Source of the DNA: Acidobacteriota bacterium | GTDB taxonomy: Bacteria > Acidobacteriota > Terriglobia > Terriglobales > Acidobacteriaceae | Reading direction: 5' to 3' | Length of the DNA: 29,981 bases | NCBI GenBank assembly: GCA_023410055.1 | Contig: JAEYQK010000086.1 | Location: 1 to 29,981, forward strand | In this document: piece by piece, positions 1-7,956 of the stretch | Layout: every line of letters starts with the position of its first letter | Position numbering within the stretch: the stretch's first letter is position 1 | The notes under the pieces: model-generated | What the model was told of the DNA's origin: nothing | Databases searched by the model: none | What the model saw: only the letters and a program-made list of their open reading frames with translations | Translations under genes and position numbers: made by a program

Positions 1-64
1 CATCAGTACGGCGACCATCGGCGACCACATACTCACAATCGTCCAACGTTAATTAGATTGCATT

Positions 65-100
65 TGTCATTCCGAGGAGCTTCGCGACGAGGAATCCCTA
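65..100. repeat. Intergenic repeat-like element of the TGTCATTCC...GGAATC type
   Basis: This segment begins TGTCATTCCGAGG and ends GAGGAATCCCTA, with short inverted ends (ATTCC and GGAAT). It lies just beyond the stop of the DUF72 gene. The form resembles intergenic elements that are frequent in Acidobacteria, but only one copy is present here, so assigning it to a repeat family rests on general knowledge. The remainder of positions 1-128 shows no gene. Confidence 0.4.
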
Positions 101-128
101 CCGCAACGAGAAAGCCTTATTGATAGAT

Positions 129-848
129 TCACGCCGCCACTCCCATCCCTAACCTCAACAAATTCTCCGCTCTCAGCGCGCTCTCCGGTCGCTCCTCATG
201 CTTTATGAACACAAACAACTCCCGCCCCGCTTGAACCCCCTGCGACAGTCGAAATGCCATCGCGTTCCATTCTTCGTCCGTATACTCAGTCTTTCTCAGC
301 CGGTAATACGAGAACGTGGCCGTCACGACAATCGGCGTCTGCAACTCGTCGCTCTCCGCAAAGCAGAGTGCGACATTGTTCTTGCTCAGCACACGATAAA
401 CGTCATCGTTGAACCACGACACATGCCGAAACTCGAACGCCGCCCGGAAGTTCGGCGGAAACTTGCTACAGAACTCATCCAGTAATGCTGCGTCGCATTT
501 CAGATTGGGCGGCAATTGAAACAGGGCCGGTCCCAGCTTTCCCGCACCCGCCAGCGGCTGCACAGAATCCAGAAATCTCTTGAGCTGCTCATCCGCATTC
601 TTGAGCCGCCGTATGTGCGTGATCGACTGGTGCGCCTTCACGCAGAAAACGAAATTCGTCGGCGTTTCTGCGATCCACCCCTGCAGCGTGCTTTCCTTTA
701 TGAACTGCCGAAAGCTGTAGTTGACTTCAACAGCATTCAGTTTCCCGCTGTAATATTGCAGGAACTTCTTCTGCGCCAGTTTCTCCGGATAAAACGTCGG
801 TTTCCACGCCGGATACGCCCAACCCGATGTCCCAACATGCAACGCCAT
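129..848 (-). CDS. DUF72 (YecE-like) domain protein
   Basis: This encodes 239 residues and matches the DUF72/YecE family, a TIM-barrel-like fold of uncertain biochemical function. It opens with the typical HVGTSGWAYPAWK segment, followed by a YY...VEVNYSFR strand, the VFCVKAHQSITH motif near residues 67-78, LGPALFQLPP near 105-114 and AFEFRHVSWF near 136-145. The length is normal for the family. The ATG is preceded by GGAGG six bases upstream, which fixes the start. It lies downstream of the LigD-like gene on the same strand, about 100 bp away, and the two could be co-transcribed. A role linked to DNA repair is only a guess from this neighbourhood. Confidence 0.9.
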   Translation of the reverse strand: MALHVGTSGWAYPAWKPTFYPEKLAQKKFLQYYSGKLNAVEVNYSFRQFIKESTLQGWIAETPTNFVFCVKAHQSITHIRRLKNADEQLKRFLDSVQPLAGAGKLGPALFQLPPNLKCDAALLDEFCSKFPPNFRAAFEFRHVSWFNDDVYRVLSKNNVALCFAESDELQTPIVVTATFSYYRLRKTEYTDEEWNAMAFRLSQGVQAGRELFVFIKHEERPESALRAENLLRLGMGVAA

Positions 849-873
849 TCTTGTCCTCCGCTTCTCTGCTTGC

Positions 874-900
874 CTTCGGGTCCTTCGCGCCCTTTGCGTT
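874..900. repeat. Short 9-bp-period tandem repeat
   Basis: Three degenerate 9-mers stand in a row: cttcgggtc, cttcgcgcc and ctttgcgtt. They sit between the DUF72 ribosome-binding site and the 8-bp-period tract that follows. Read on the minus strand they give AACGCAAAG, GGCGCGAAG and GACCCGAAG. Confidence 0.5.
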
Positions 901-912
901 GAACTAGCTTCT

Positions 913-950
913 CGATCACCCGATCACCAGATCACGCAATCACCCGATCC
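913..950. repeat. 8-bp-period GATCACC tract, copy 1
   Basis: Consecutive 8-mers read cgatcacc, cgatcacc, agatcacg, caatcacc and a partial cgatcc. The tract ends at the stop codon of the LigD-like gene (minus strand), so it forms the start of that transcript's 3' region. Two further tracts with the same period lie at 3724-3761 and 13490-13529. Confidence 0.75.
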
Positions 951-1978
951 TAGGCCGCTGGCTTTACCTTTCCCTTCACCTTTCGCTCCGTTGCCGCAGG
1001 ACTTCTCTTCACGGGAGCACGCCTCACTTCCTCAACTCCCAGCCCAGCCGCCACTTCATTCAGCTTCTCAATAGACGGCATCTTCTGCTTCGTGGTCAAC
1101 ACCGCCCGGAACAGATCTCCCATTTCTTCGACCCGCCCAAGTACCTTGTCCGAATCGAACACCAACAGCCCCGGATCACGCCTCTTCATGCAATGCTCGA
1201 CTTCTTCCCATTTCACCGGAGTCGATACAGTAGGCCGGTCCTTCGCCCGCAGCGAGTATACGCATACAGTCGTCTTGTAATCGTCGTTCTGACTCCAGTC
1301 GACGAACACCTTACCCACCCGTAGCACCTTCTTCATCTCCGACAGAATCAGCTCCGGATGCGCCTTCTCCAGCACCCGCGCCAGCGCATGCGCGAATCCC
1401 TTGGTCTCGTCGTAAGCCGTCGGCGTATTCAGCGGAACATAAACTTGAAGCCCCTTCGATCCTGACGTCTTCGCAAATGACTTCAGCCCGATCTGCTCGA
1501 AAATGGCTTTCACTTTCAGACCCACATCGCAGCACTGCACGATATTCGCAGGTTCTCCCGGATCCAGGTCAAACACCATCATCGTAGGCCGCAACATCTC
1601 ATTAGCCAGCGACAGCGACGTGTGCAGCTCAATGTCAGCCAGATTCGCCGCCCAGACCAGAGTGGCCATCTCCTGAACCATGCAGTACTTCATCCACTTA
1701 TTGTTTCCCGGGCTCCATATCTCCGCCGTCTGCACCCAATCCGGCCTATGTGCCGGACAATTCTTTTCATAGAAGAATCCGCCCTTAACGCCCTCCGGGT
1801 ACCGCTTCATTGTGAGTGGACGCCCCTTCAAATGCGGCAGCAGCACCGGCGCAATCCGCACATAATAGTCGATCACCTGCGCCTTCGTGAATCCCACATC
1901 TGGGTACATCACCTTGCCCAGGTTCGACAGCTTCAGACGCCGCCCCTGGATGTCCACCACTGATTCTGTTCGCGCCAT
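950..1978 (-). CDS. Stand-alone LigD polymerase (PolDom) domain protein, archaeo-eukaryotic primase type
   Basis: This 342-residue protein matches the polymerase domain of bacterial LigD, which adds nucleotides to broken ends during non-homologous end joining. Neither the ligase nor the 3'-phosphoesterase domain is present. The catalytic DLD motif is at residues 137-139 (VFDLDPGEP). The third acidic residue is probably D227 in FVDWSQN, and the SGSKGL nucleotide-binding segment is at 172-177. The residue usually His in SGxKGxH is Gln178 here, which may be a normal variant of this subgroup. The last 25 residues form a Lys/Arg/Ala-rich tail that could bind DNA. An AGAGGGG stretch precedes the ATG. 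No Ku or LigD ligase gene is in the window. The gene is divergent from the nucleotidyltransferase gene. Confidence 0.9.
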   Translation of the reverse strand: MARTESVVDIQGRRLKLSNLGKVMYPDVGFTKAQVIDYYVRIAPVLLPHLKGRPLTMKRYPEGVKGGFFYEKNCPAHRPDWVQTAEIWSPGNNKWMKYCMVQEMATLVWAANLADIELHTSLSLANEMLRPTMMVFDLDPGEPANIVQCCDVGLKVKAIFEQIGLKSFAKTSGSKGLQVYVPLNTPTAYDETKGFAHALARVLEKAHPELILSEMKKVLRVGKVFVDWSQNDDYKTTVCVYSLRAKDRPTVSTPVKWEEVEHCMKRRDPGLLVFDSDKVLGRVEEMGDLFRAVLTTKQKMPSIEKLNEVAAGLGVEEVRRAPVKRSPAATERKVKGKVKPAA

Positions 1979-2081
1979 ACCCCCTCTTGGATGCAGAGTT
2001 CGGGCCTGTTCTTCCCTTGAATACGCCCTTACACGCCACCCTCACCACAACTCCCAACGCGGCCCCTCCATCCAACATCGG

Positions 2082-2915
2082 GTGTCCGCCAACGACAAGC
2101 CGCTCCCGGTCAGTTCCTCGGTTGAACCGAACTTCCCGCCCGAGCAACGCCTGCTCTTTCAGGAAGTCCTGAGACTGTTCAACGACCGGCATATCCCTTA
2201 CGTCGTTTCCGGAGCCTTCGCACTTCAGCGCCATACCGGCATCTGGCGCGATACTAAAGACCTCGACCTCTTCCTCCCCGGAGAATACGCACCTGCCGCT
2301 CTTCAGACGCTCGCTGATGACGGATTCGAAACCGAAGTCCTCGACCCCGTCTGGCTCGCGAAAGCCCATCGCGACGAGTACTATGTCGACCTGATTACCG
2401 GTATGAGCAACGCCGTCATAATTGTCGACCAGTCCTGGGTCGATCGCGGCACTCCATACGGGATCGTTGGCACACCTTCTCGCGTTCTCGCGGCCGAAGA
2501 ACTCATCGCATCCAAGCTTTTCGTCACCCGCCGCGAGCGTTTCGACGGAGCCGACATCGCACACGTCATCCACGGCACCCGTGGCAATCTCGAGTGGCCG
2601 CGTATTCTGCATCTCGCCGGCGACCACTGGGAGATTCTCCTCTGGACCCTCATTCTCTTCCGTTACTGCTACCCGGCCCACACCGACTACATCCCCCGCA
2701 ACGTCTGGGAGCGACTGCTCGCCCACTTCGAAGATGAAATCGAAACCCCGAACCCTGCTGCTCCCTTCCGCGGCAGCCTCATCGACGAAAAGATGTTCGC
2801 AATCGACGTCTCCGAATGGGGGATGAAGGACCTGCTCAGCGTCTACCGCGGAAACCGCAAACACGTCATTCCAAGCAACGGAACACGTCTGAGGACATCC
2901 GAACCAGCAGCATGA
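2082..2915 (+). CDS. Nucleotidyltransferase-fold protein (MNT/AbiEii-like)
   Basis: The product is a putative nucleotidyltransferase. The motif SGAFALQRHTG is followed by TKDLDLFL, giving the helix-turn and the D-x-D metal-binding pair (about D60 and D62) of the polymerase-beta-like fold. The rest of the 277 residues is helical with no domain I can name. The start is uncertain: the reading frame stays open back to an ATG at 1887, but that would run antisense through the beginning of the LigD gene. The first start clear of it is the GTG at 2082, which lacks a clear ribosome-binding site; an ATG at 1950 is the alternative. The stop overlaps the next ATG (ATGA), so it is probably coupled to the phosphoesterase. 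The substrate is unknown. Toxin, tRNA- or protein-modifying and antibiotic-modifying roles are all possible. Confidence 0.7.
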   Translation: MSANDKPLPVSSSVEPNFPPEQRLLFQEVLRLFNDRHIPYVVSGAFALQRHTGIWRDTKDLDLFLPGEYAPAALQTLADDGFETEVLDPVWLAKAHRDEYYVDLITGMSNAVIIVDQSWVDRGTPYGIVGTPSRVLAAEELIASKLFVTRRERFDGADIAHVIHGTRGNLEWPRILHLAGDHWEILLWTLILFRYCYPAHTDYIPRNVWERLLAHFEDEIETPNPAAPFRGSLIDEKMFAIDVSEWGMKDLLSVYRGNRKHVIPSNGTRLRTSEPAA

Positions 2916-3619
2916 GAATCGCCGCCACAGCCGACACTCATTTCACACCGCAAACCTACGACCGCATCCGCGATCAGATGAATCGTGTGCGCGACGAAGC
3001 CGACATTCTCGTTCTCGCCGGAGACCTCACCAACTATGGGAAACCGGCCGAAATGGAATCCATGCTCGCCACCTTCGTCCGCCTCCGCATCCCCATCGTT
3101 GCCGTCCTCGGCAACCATGATTACGAAAGCGGCCAGGAAGAAGAACTCATGAGGATGATGAACGCCGAAGGAATCAAGATCCTCGACGGTACCGGCTACG
3201 AGCGGGACGGCGTAGGCTTCGCCGGAACAAAGGGCTTTCTGGGAGGCTTCGGCCGCAGTGTCCTCACGGCCTTCGGAGAACGGGAAGTGAAAGCCTTCGT
3301 CCAAGCTGCGATCAACGAAGCCCTGAAACTCGAACGCGCTCTGTCTCAGCTTCGAACTGAAAAGCGCGTTATCGTCGTCCACTACTCACCAATCCCCGCG
3401 ACCGTCCAGGGAGAACCCACCGAAATCTTCCCTTACCTCGGGACTTCACGTCTTGCTGAAGTCATTGACCGCCACGGGGCCAACCTCGTCGTTCACGGAC
3501 ACGCCCATCACGGTACACTCGAAGGCAAGACCGTCTCCGGCATCCCCGTCTACAACGTCGCCATGAACCTCCTCCTCGCCCAAGATCCTCCCCGCCCCTA
3601 CCGCATCATTGACATCTGA
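2912..3619 (+). CDS. Calcineurin-like metallophosphoesterase
   Basis: This 235-residue cytoplasmic protein has the full set of metallophosphoesterase motifs: DTH at residues 8-10, GDLTNYG from 37, GNHDYESG from 67, a VHYSP segment near 150 and a C-terminal GHAHHG. No signal peptide is present. The ATG at 2912 overlaps the stop of the nucleotidyltransferase (ATGA). The reading frame extends 32 codons further upstream, but that part would run over the neighbour's coding end, so the internal ATG with its immediate MRIAATADTH core is preferred. The coupled arrangement suggests that it reverses or processes the product of the nucleotidyltransferase; that is inference only. Confidence 0.88.
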   Translation: MRIAATADTHFTPQTYDRIRDQMNRVRDEADILVLAGDLTNYGKPAEMESMLATFVRLRIPIVAVLGNHDYESGQEEELMRMMNAEGIKILDGTGYERDGVGFAGTKGFLGGFGRSVLTAFGEREVKAFVQAAINEALKLERALSQLRTEKRVIVVHYSPIPATVQGEPTEIFPYLGTSRLAEVIDRHGANLVVHGHAHHGTLEGKTVSGIPVYNVAMNLLLAQDPPRPYRIIDI

Positions 3620-3637
3620 AGGTACTCGAGCCGTAAC

Positions 3638-3682
3638 GCCGCCATTTTGGCGGCTGTCCCGGCGGGCGTCTCGCGCGCCGCT
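3638..3682. repeat. GCCGCC-type double-hairpin intergenic element, copy 1
   Basis: A perfect 7-bp stem with a 3-base loop (GCCGCCA, TTT, TGGCGGC at 3638-3654) is followed by a GC-rich segment containing CGGCGGGCGTCTCGC. The same segment recurs at 15262-15308. The element lies downstream of the phosphoesterase and could end its transcript, but no T-tract follows. Confidence 0.6.
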
Positions 3683-3723
3683 TGCGCCATGTGAGACAGC
3701 CCTTTTGCGCTCAGATGCGTTTC

Positions 3724-3761
3724 CACTCACCCGATCACCCGATCGCCAACTCACCCGATGA
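3724..3761. repeat. 8-bp-period GATCACC tract, copy 2
   Basis: Units of eight bases read cactcacc, cgatcacc, cgatcgcc, aactcacc and a partial cgatga. It has the same period and near-consensus as the tracts at 913-950 and 13490-13529. It lies just upstream of the putative promoter of the M16 operon. Confidence 0.75.
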
Positions 3762-3762
3762 T

Positions 3763-3792
3763 TTGACATCCCCCCTCCCGCTCCCTTACTTT
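3763..3792 (+). promoter_or_regulatory. Possible sigma-70-type promoter of the M16 operon
   Basis: A perfect TTGACA (3763-3768) is followed after 18 bases by TACTTT (3787-3792), a weak -10 with three of six matches. Transcription would begin near 3799, leaving a very short leader before the GGAGG at 3802. The poor -10 keeps confidence low. Confidence 0.35.
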
Positions 3793-3811
3793 CACTCTTT
3801 CGGAGGTGCTG

Positions 3812-5362
3812 ATGCCAAACGTCGCACGAAGATACATACTGATTGTTGCTGTTCTGGCACTACTCACGATTCCTCTCACCGCCCAGGACGTTGCCTCATT
3901 CGAAAAGCGCGTCACCGTCAAGAAGCTCTCAAACGGACTGACGCTCATCATCTGCAATCGGCCAGAAGCGCCCGTCTTCTCCTTCTTCACCCTCGTTGAT
4001 GCCGGTTCCGCAAACGATCCGCAAGGTGAAACCGGGCTCGCTCACATGTTTGAGCACATGGCCTTCAAGGGCACCGACAAGATCGGCACGAACAACTACG
4101 CCGCCGAGAAACTTGCTCTTGAAAAGGTCGAGCAGGCCTACGCCGCCTACAATGCTGAGCGCCTGAAGACTATCGGTCGAGACGAGAAGAAACTGGCAGA
4201 ACTTCACAAGGCTTGGCAAGACTCCATGGCTGCGGCCGACAAGTACGTTGTGCAGGCTGAGTTCGACCGCATCATTGAAGAGAACGGTGGTGTCGGCATG
4301 AACGCCTTCACCAGCGAAGACGAGACCGGCTACTTCTACTCCATGCCGGTAAATCGGCTCCAGCTCTGGGCCTATCTTGAGTCGGCACGCTACACACGTC
4401 CGGTGTTTCGCGAATTTTACAAGGAACGCGACGTAGTCATCGAAGAGCGCCGTATGCGCATCGATAGCAACCCGATCGGCCGACTCATCGAACAGTTCCA
4501 ATCGCAAGCGTTCATCGCCCACCCGTATCATCGCCCAGGCGTGGGCTGGATGTCAGATCTCCAGAACTTCTCCGCCACTGACGCCAAGCGCTTTTACGAG
4601 ACCTATTACGTCCCCAACAACATGTACATTGCTGTCGTTGGTGACGTAAGCGGCCCCCAGATTCTGCCCATGCTGGAAAAATACTTCAGCCAGCTTCCGA
4701 CACGCCCGGCTCCACCAAAGATCATCACGGTCGAGCCTCCCCAGAACTCCGAACGCCGTGTCCAGATTCAGGACCCCTCGCAGCCGTTCTTCATCGAGGC
4801 ATACCATCGTCCCGACATGCGCGACCCCGATGACGCCGTCTACGACGTCATCTCCGACCTGCTTTCCGAAGGTCGTACCTCACGCCTCTTCCGCTCGCTC
4901 GTACGCGACAAGAAGATCGCTGCCGAGGCCGCCGGATTCAGTGGTCTGCCCGGAAGCAAGTATCCACACCTTTTCGCGCTTTACGCTGTCCCGACACCAG
5001 GCCATACGCCCAAAGAGTTGCAGGAGGCCATCGAAGCCGAAGTCTCGCGCCTCAAGACCCAGGACGTCTCTGCTGACGAACTCCAAATGGTCAAGACCCG
5101 CGCCAAGGCCCGCCTGATTCGCAGCCTCAACGACAACGAAGGCCTCGCCCAGAACCTCGCCACGATGCAAGCCCGCTACGGTGACTGGCGCGAACTCTTC
5201 CGTCAGGTTGATCGCATCGACAAGGTCACGGCCGCCGATGTGAAGCGCGTCGCCCAGAAGACATTCACCGATAACAACCGAACGGTCGGCATCATCCTGA
5301 ACCAAAGCGCCACCGCTGCGCCCAAACCCGGCCAGCCCCAGAGCCAGGGAGAACAACAATGA
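3812..5362 (+). CDS. Secreted M16 family zinc metallopeptidase (active subunit)
   Basis: This 516-residue insulinase-like peptidase has a signal peptide (hydrophobic residues 8-23, likely cleaved near TAQ25), so it acts outside the cytoplasm. The zinc motif HMFEH is at residues 78-82. The downstream zinc-ligand glutamate lies in VVIEERR at about 211-212. Between them, residues 92-158 form a charged, helix-prone insertion not found in minimal M16 proteins. The second M16 domain follows from about residue 260 and contains EGRTSRLF. The ATG at 3812 has GGAGG five bases upstream; a GTG at 3806 overlaps that site and is rejected. The stop overlaps the ATG of the next gene, which encodes a partner lacking the zinc motif, so a heterodimer is likely. 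The substrate is unknown. Confidence 0.92.
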   Translation: MPNVARRYILIVAVLALLTIPLTAQDVASFEKRVTVKKLSNGLTLIICNRPEAPVFSFFTLVDAGSANDPQGETGLAHMFEHMAFKGTDKIGTNNYAAEKLALEKVEQAYAAYNAERLKTIGRDEKKLAELHKAWQDSMAAADKYVVQAEFDRIIEENGGVGMNAFTSEDETGYFYSMPVNRLQLWAYLESARYTRPVFREFYKERDVVIEERRMRIDSNPIGRLIEQFQSQAFIAHPYHRPGVGWMSDLQNFSATDAKRFYETYYVPNNMYIAVVGDVSGPQILPMLEKYFSQLPTRPAPPKIITVEPPQNSERRVQIQDPSQPFFIEAYHRPDMRDPDDAVYDVISDLLSEGRTSRLFRSLVRDKKIAAEAAGFSGLPGSKYPHLFALYAVPTPGHTPKELQEAIEAEVSRLKTQDVSADELQMVKTRAKARLIRSLNDNEGLAQNLATMQARYGDWRELFRQVDRIDKVTAADVKRVAQKTFTDNNRTVGIILNQSATAAPKPGQPQSQGEQQ

Positions 5363-7584
5363 ACAAGCGATATCCAGCATTCCTGATCTTTTTTGTGTTG
5401 TTGTTCGTCGCGCTGTCTCCAGCGCAAACCGCACCTAAGACGGAGCAGAAATCTCCACGTCAGGCAGGCAAAGAGACTGCTGCCCAGGTTGAGAAGAAAA
5501 CTCCGGCCGCAGCCGCAGCTAAGCCATGGAAGCAGATTCCCATTCCGCCGCTGCCCAAATTCAGCCCGGCTCAGCCAAAGCGCATTCAGTTCGCCAACGG
5601 CATGGTCATCTTCCTCCAGGAAGACCACGAACTTCCTCTCATTGACGCCGTTGCCCTGATCCGTGGTGGCGCTCGTCTCGAACCCGCCTCCAAAGTCGGA
5701 CTCGTTGACATATACGGTGATGTCTGGAGAACCGGCGGCACCAAGACCAGAACCGGCGATCAGCTCGATGATTTCCTTGAAGCTCGCGCCGCCAAGGTCG
5801 AAACCAACGGGAACATCGATTCAACCACGATTTCGCTCAATTGCCTGAAGCAGGATTTTGATGACGTCTTCGCCGCGTTTCTCGATGTACTAAACAATCC
5901 CGAGTTCCGCGAAGAGAAGATCGACATCGCCAAGAAGCAAATGAACACCCTCATCTCGCGCCGCAATGACGACATCGGTCAGGTCGCCCGTCGCGAGACC
6001 GCCTTCCTCGGCTACGGCAAGAACAATCCGTACGCCCGCATCGCCGAATACTCGACCGTTGCCGCCGTGACCCGGGAAGACCTGCTAGCCTGGCACCAGC
6101 GCTACGTCCACCCCAACAACATGATCTTCGGAATCGTCGGCGACTTCGACTCAACCGCGATGGAAGCCAGGCTCCGCAAGGCGTTCGACTCGTGGCAAAA
6201 GGGGCCGCAAGCCGAACCGCCACACATCACTCCCGATCCGGCCAAGCCCGGCCTCTACTTCGCGCAGAAAGACGACGTAAACCAGAGCGCCATCCGCATG
6301 GTCACCCTCGGCATCGAGAAGAACAACCCCGACTATTTCGCCGTCGTTGTCCTCAATGAAGTGTTCGGCGGTGGCAGCTTCTCTTCCCGTTTGATGAAGA
6401 ACATTCGCACCACTCAGGGACTCGCCTACTCCGTCAGTGGTGGTATCGGTTCTGGCTACGATCACCCAGGACTCTTCCGCATCGCCATGGGCACAAAAAT
6501 CGAGAACACGTCGAAGGCGATCAAGTCCCTCAACGACCAGATCGAAGGCATAATCAAGTCGCCAGCCACGGAAGACGAACTCAAGCTGGCCAAAGACTCA
6601 ATCCTGAACTCGTTCATCTTCAACTTCGATTCGCCCGACAAAGTCCTGCGCGAACGGATGGCCTACGAATACTACGGCTATCCTGCGGATTTTCTTGAGC
6701 AGTTCCGTGCCGGCATCGAGAAAGTGACCACAGCCGACGTCACTCGCGTTGCGCATAAGTATGTTCACCCAGGCCAATTCGCCACGCTTGTGGTCGGCAC
6801 CGCCGAAGCAGGCAAACAGCTCGAGACCCTCGGCCCCGTGGCTAAGCTCGACATCAACATCCCCGTTCCCGGCCAATCCGAAGCCTCGGCCAAGGCCGCC
6901 AGTTCCAATCTGGAAGGCAAGGCCCTTATAGCGAAAGTGGTCGAGTCAGTCGGCGGCGCGGAGAAAATAGCTGCCGTCAAGTCTGTCAAAACCAACTCCA
7001 TCCGTACGATGTCCACCCCTCAAGGAGACATGGAAATGAAGGGGGCGACCACAATAGTTCTCCCCGACAAAGTGCATCAGTCCTTGAGCACACAAATGGG
7101 TGAAGTGACCGTTGTCGTGACTCCGGCTGCGGCCTTCATGAATATGGGCGGGCAGGTTCAAGACATGCCGTCATCTCAGAAACCTGAGGCCATAAATTCC
7201 ATCAAGCGAAACATCATCTCGGTCGCGCAACACGCGGATGATCCGAAATACTCGTTTGCCGTGACCGGCAATCAGAAGATTGGCAACGTCGATGCCCGCG
7301 TTCTGGACATCAACGCCGACGGCCAACCGCTCAAGTGGTTCGTCGACCCTCAAACTGGACACGTCCTGCGCGCGGTCTATCCTACCGTTGGACCGCAAGG
7401 TCCGGCCGAGGTAAACACCGACTACTCCGATTGGAAGACAACCGACGGCCTGACGATTCCAATGGCTCAGACTTCAACCCGCAACGGCCAGCCGTTCCTG
7501 TCCGAAAAGACTGAATCGATTCAGATCAATCCGCAAATCGATCCCAAGCTCTTCGACAAGCCAGCCGGTGCTCCCGCAAGCTAG
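5359..7584 (+). CDS. M16-like inactive partner subunit with C-terminal lipoprotein-carrier-like domain
   Basis: This 741-residue secreted protein has a signal peptide ending near PAQ23, then an Ala/Lys-rich linker to about residue 60. Two M16-type domains cover roughly 70-500. Where the catalytic HxxEH should stand, the sequence is VDIYGD (D117, G120, D121), so zinc cannot bind in the normal way. The RxxxGLAYSV motif, typical of the non-catalytic half of M16 pairs, is present in the second half. Residues from about 515 to 741 are an additional beta-rich domain reminiscent of LolA/outer-membrane lipoprotein-sorting proteins. The gene starts inside the stop of the active subunit (ATGA). In such pairs the inactive subunit usually shapes the substrate chamber. 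The extra domain may tether or present a hydrophobic substrate; that is inference. Confidence 0.88.
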   Translation: MNKRYPAFLIFFVLLFVALSPAQTAPKTEQKSPRQAGKETAAQVEKKTPAAAAAKPWKQIPIPPLPKFSPAQPKRIQFANGMVIFLQEDHELPLIDAVALIRGGARLEPASKVGLVDIYGDVWRTGGTKTRTGDQLDDFLEARAAKVETNGNIDSTTISLNCLKQDFDDVFAAFLDVLNNPEFREEKIDIAKKQMNTLISRRNDDIGQVARRETAFLGYGKNNPYARIAEYSTVAAVTREDLLAWHQRYVHPNNMIFGIVGDFDSTAMEARLRKAFDSWQKGPQAEPPHITPDPAKPGLYFAQKDDVNQSAIRMVTLGIEKNNPDYFAVVVLNEVFGGGSFSSRLMKNIRTTQGLAYSVSGGIGSGYDHPGLFRIAMGTKIENTSKAIKSLNDQIEGIIKSPATEDELKLAKDSILNSFIFNFDSPDKVLRERMAYEYYGYPADFLEQFRAGIEKVTTADVTRVAHKYVHPGQFATLVVGTAEAGKQLETLGPVAKLDINIPVPGQSEASAKAASSNLEGKALIAKVVESVGGAEKIAAVKSVKTNSIRTMSTPQGDMEMKGATTIVLPDKVHQSLSTQMGEVTVVVTPAAAFMNMGGQVQDMPSSQKPEAINSIKRNIISVAQHADDPKYSFAVTGNQKIGNVDARVLDINADGQPLKWFVDPQTGHVLRAVYPTVGPQGPAEVNTDYSDWKTTDGLTIPMAQTSTRNGQPFLSEKTESIQINPQIDPKLFDKPAGAPAS

Positions 7585-7601
7585 CCGTAACCGGACGTAG
7601 C

Positions 7602-7619
7602 GCCGGACTCCAGTCCGGC
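7602..7619. repeat. Perfect 8-bp hairpin after the M16 operon
   Basis: GCCGGACT and AGTCCGGC are separated by CC, forming a perfect short stem 18 bases after the M16 stop codon. There is no T-tract, so it is either a repeat-derived hairpin or a weak terminator. Confidence 0.6.
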
Positions 7620-7631
7620 ATTCCACGAATG

Positions 7632-7692
7632 TGTAGGGACGGGGCTGTGCCCCGTCCGTTCGTGTTTGTGTAGGGACGGGGCTGCCCCGTCC
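7632..7692. repeat. Two tandem copies of a GTAGGGACGGGGC hairpin element
   Basis: Copy one has arms GGACGGGGC (7637-7645) and GCCCCGTCC (7649-7657). Copy two has the same arms at 7674-7682 and 7684-7692. Both are preceded by TGTGTAGG or TTGTGTAGG. A third copy lies at 11996-12026. Confidence 0.85.
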
Positions 7693-7956
7693 TGAAACAT
7701 GTCAACTACCCAAGCCCTAACAGTCGCCCCAAACTCCTTCCCTCACAAGCACATACCGCACTCCCATCCGTGTCGGTTTTGCCTTCCAAAACTGCTAGGC
7801 TAGAAATAGGATCTTTGCGCTGCCGCCGAATCCCGTTCGGCAACAGATGCTTCGCCCCACACACCATCAGAGGCATCAGTCAGATTTTTGCAGCTAAGTC
7901 CTTTATTTCATCGGTCATACCGGCATACAGGGGGTGGGTGCCCCGGGTTCGCGCAG

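Larger units (their letters stand above)
7585..7956. other. Intergenic region made of repeat hairpins, no supported gene
   Basis: This 372-bp gap holds a GCCGGACT hairpin (7602-7619), two adjacent GGACGGGGC hairpins (7637-7692) and a GGGTGGGTGCCCCGGGTTCGCG segment (about 7931-7952) that also looks like a dispersed element. A 72-codon frame at 7770-7988 has no ribosome-binding site and no recognisable product, so it is not called. Confidence 0.6.

Noticed and set aside
913..950. GATCACC tract as a CRISPR array
   Set aside because: Units are eight bases with no spacers, and there are no cas genes.
1785..2864. A 359-codon minus-strand frame over the nucleotidyltransferase
   Set aside because: The plus-strand frame has clear nucleotidyltransferase motifs. 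The minus-strand translation is acidic, Val/Gly-rich and unlike any family.
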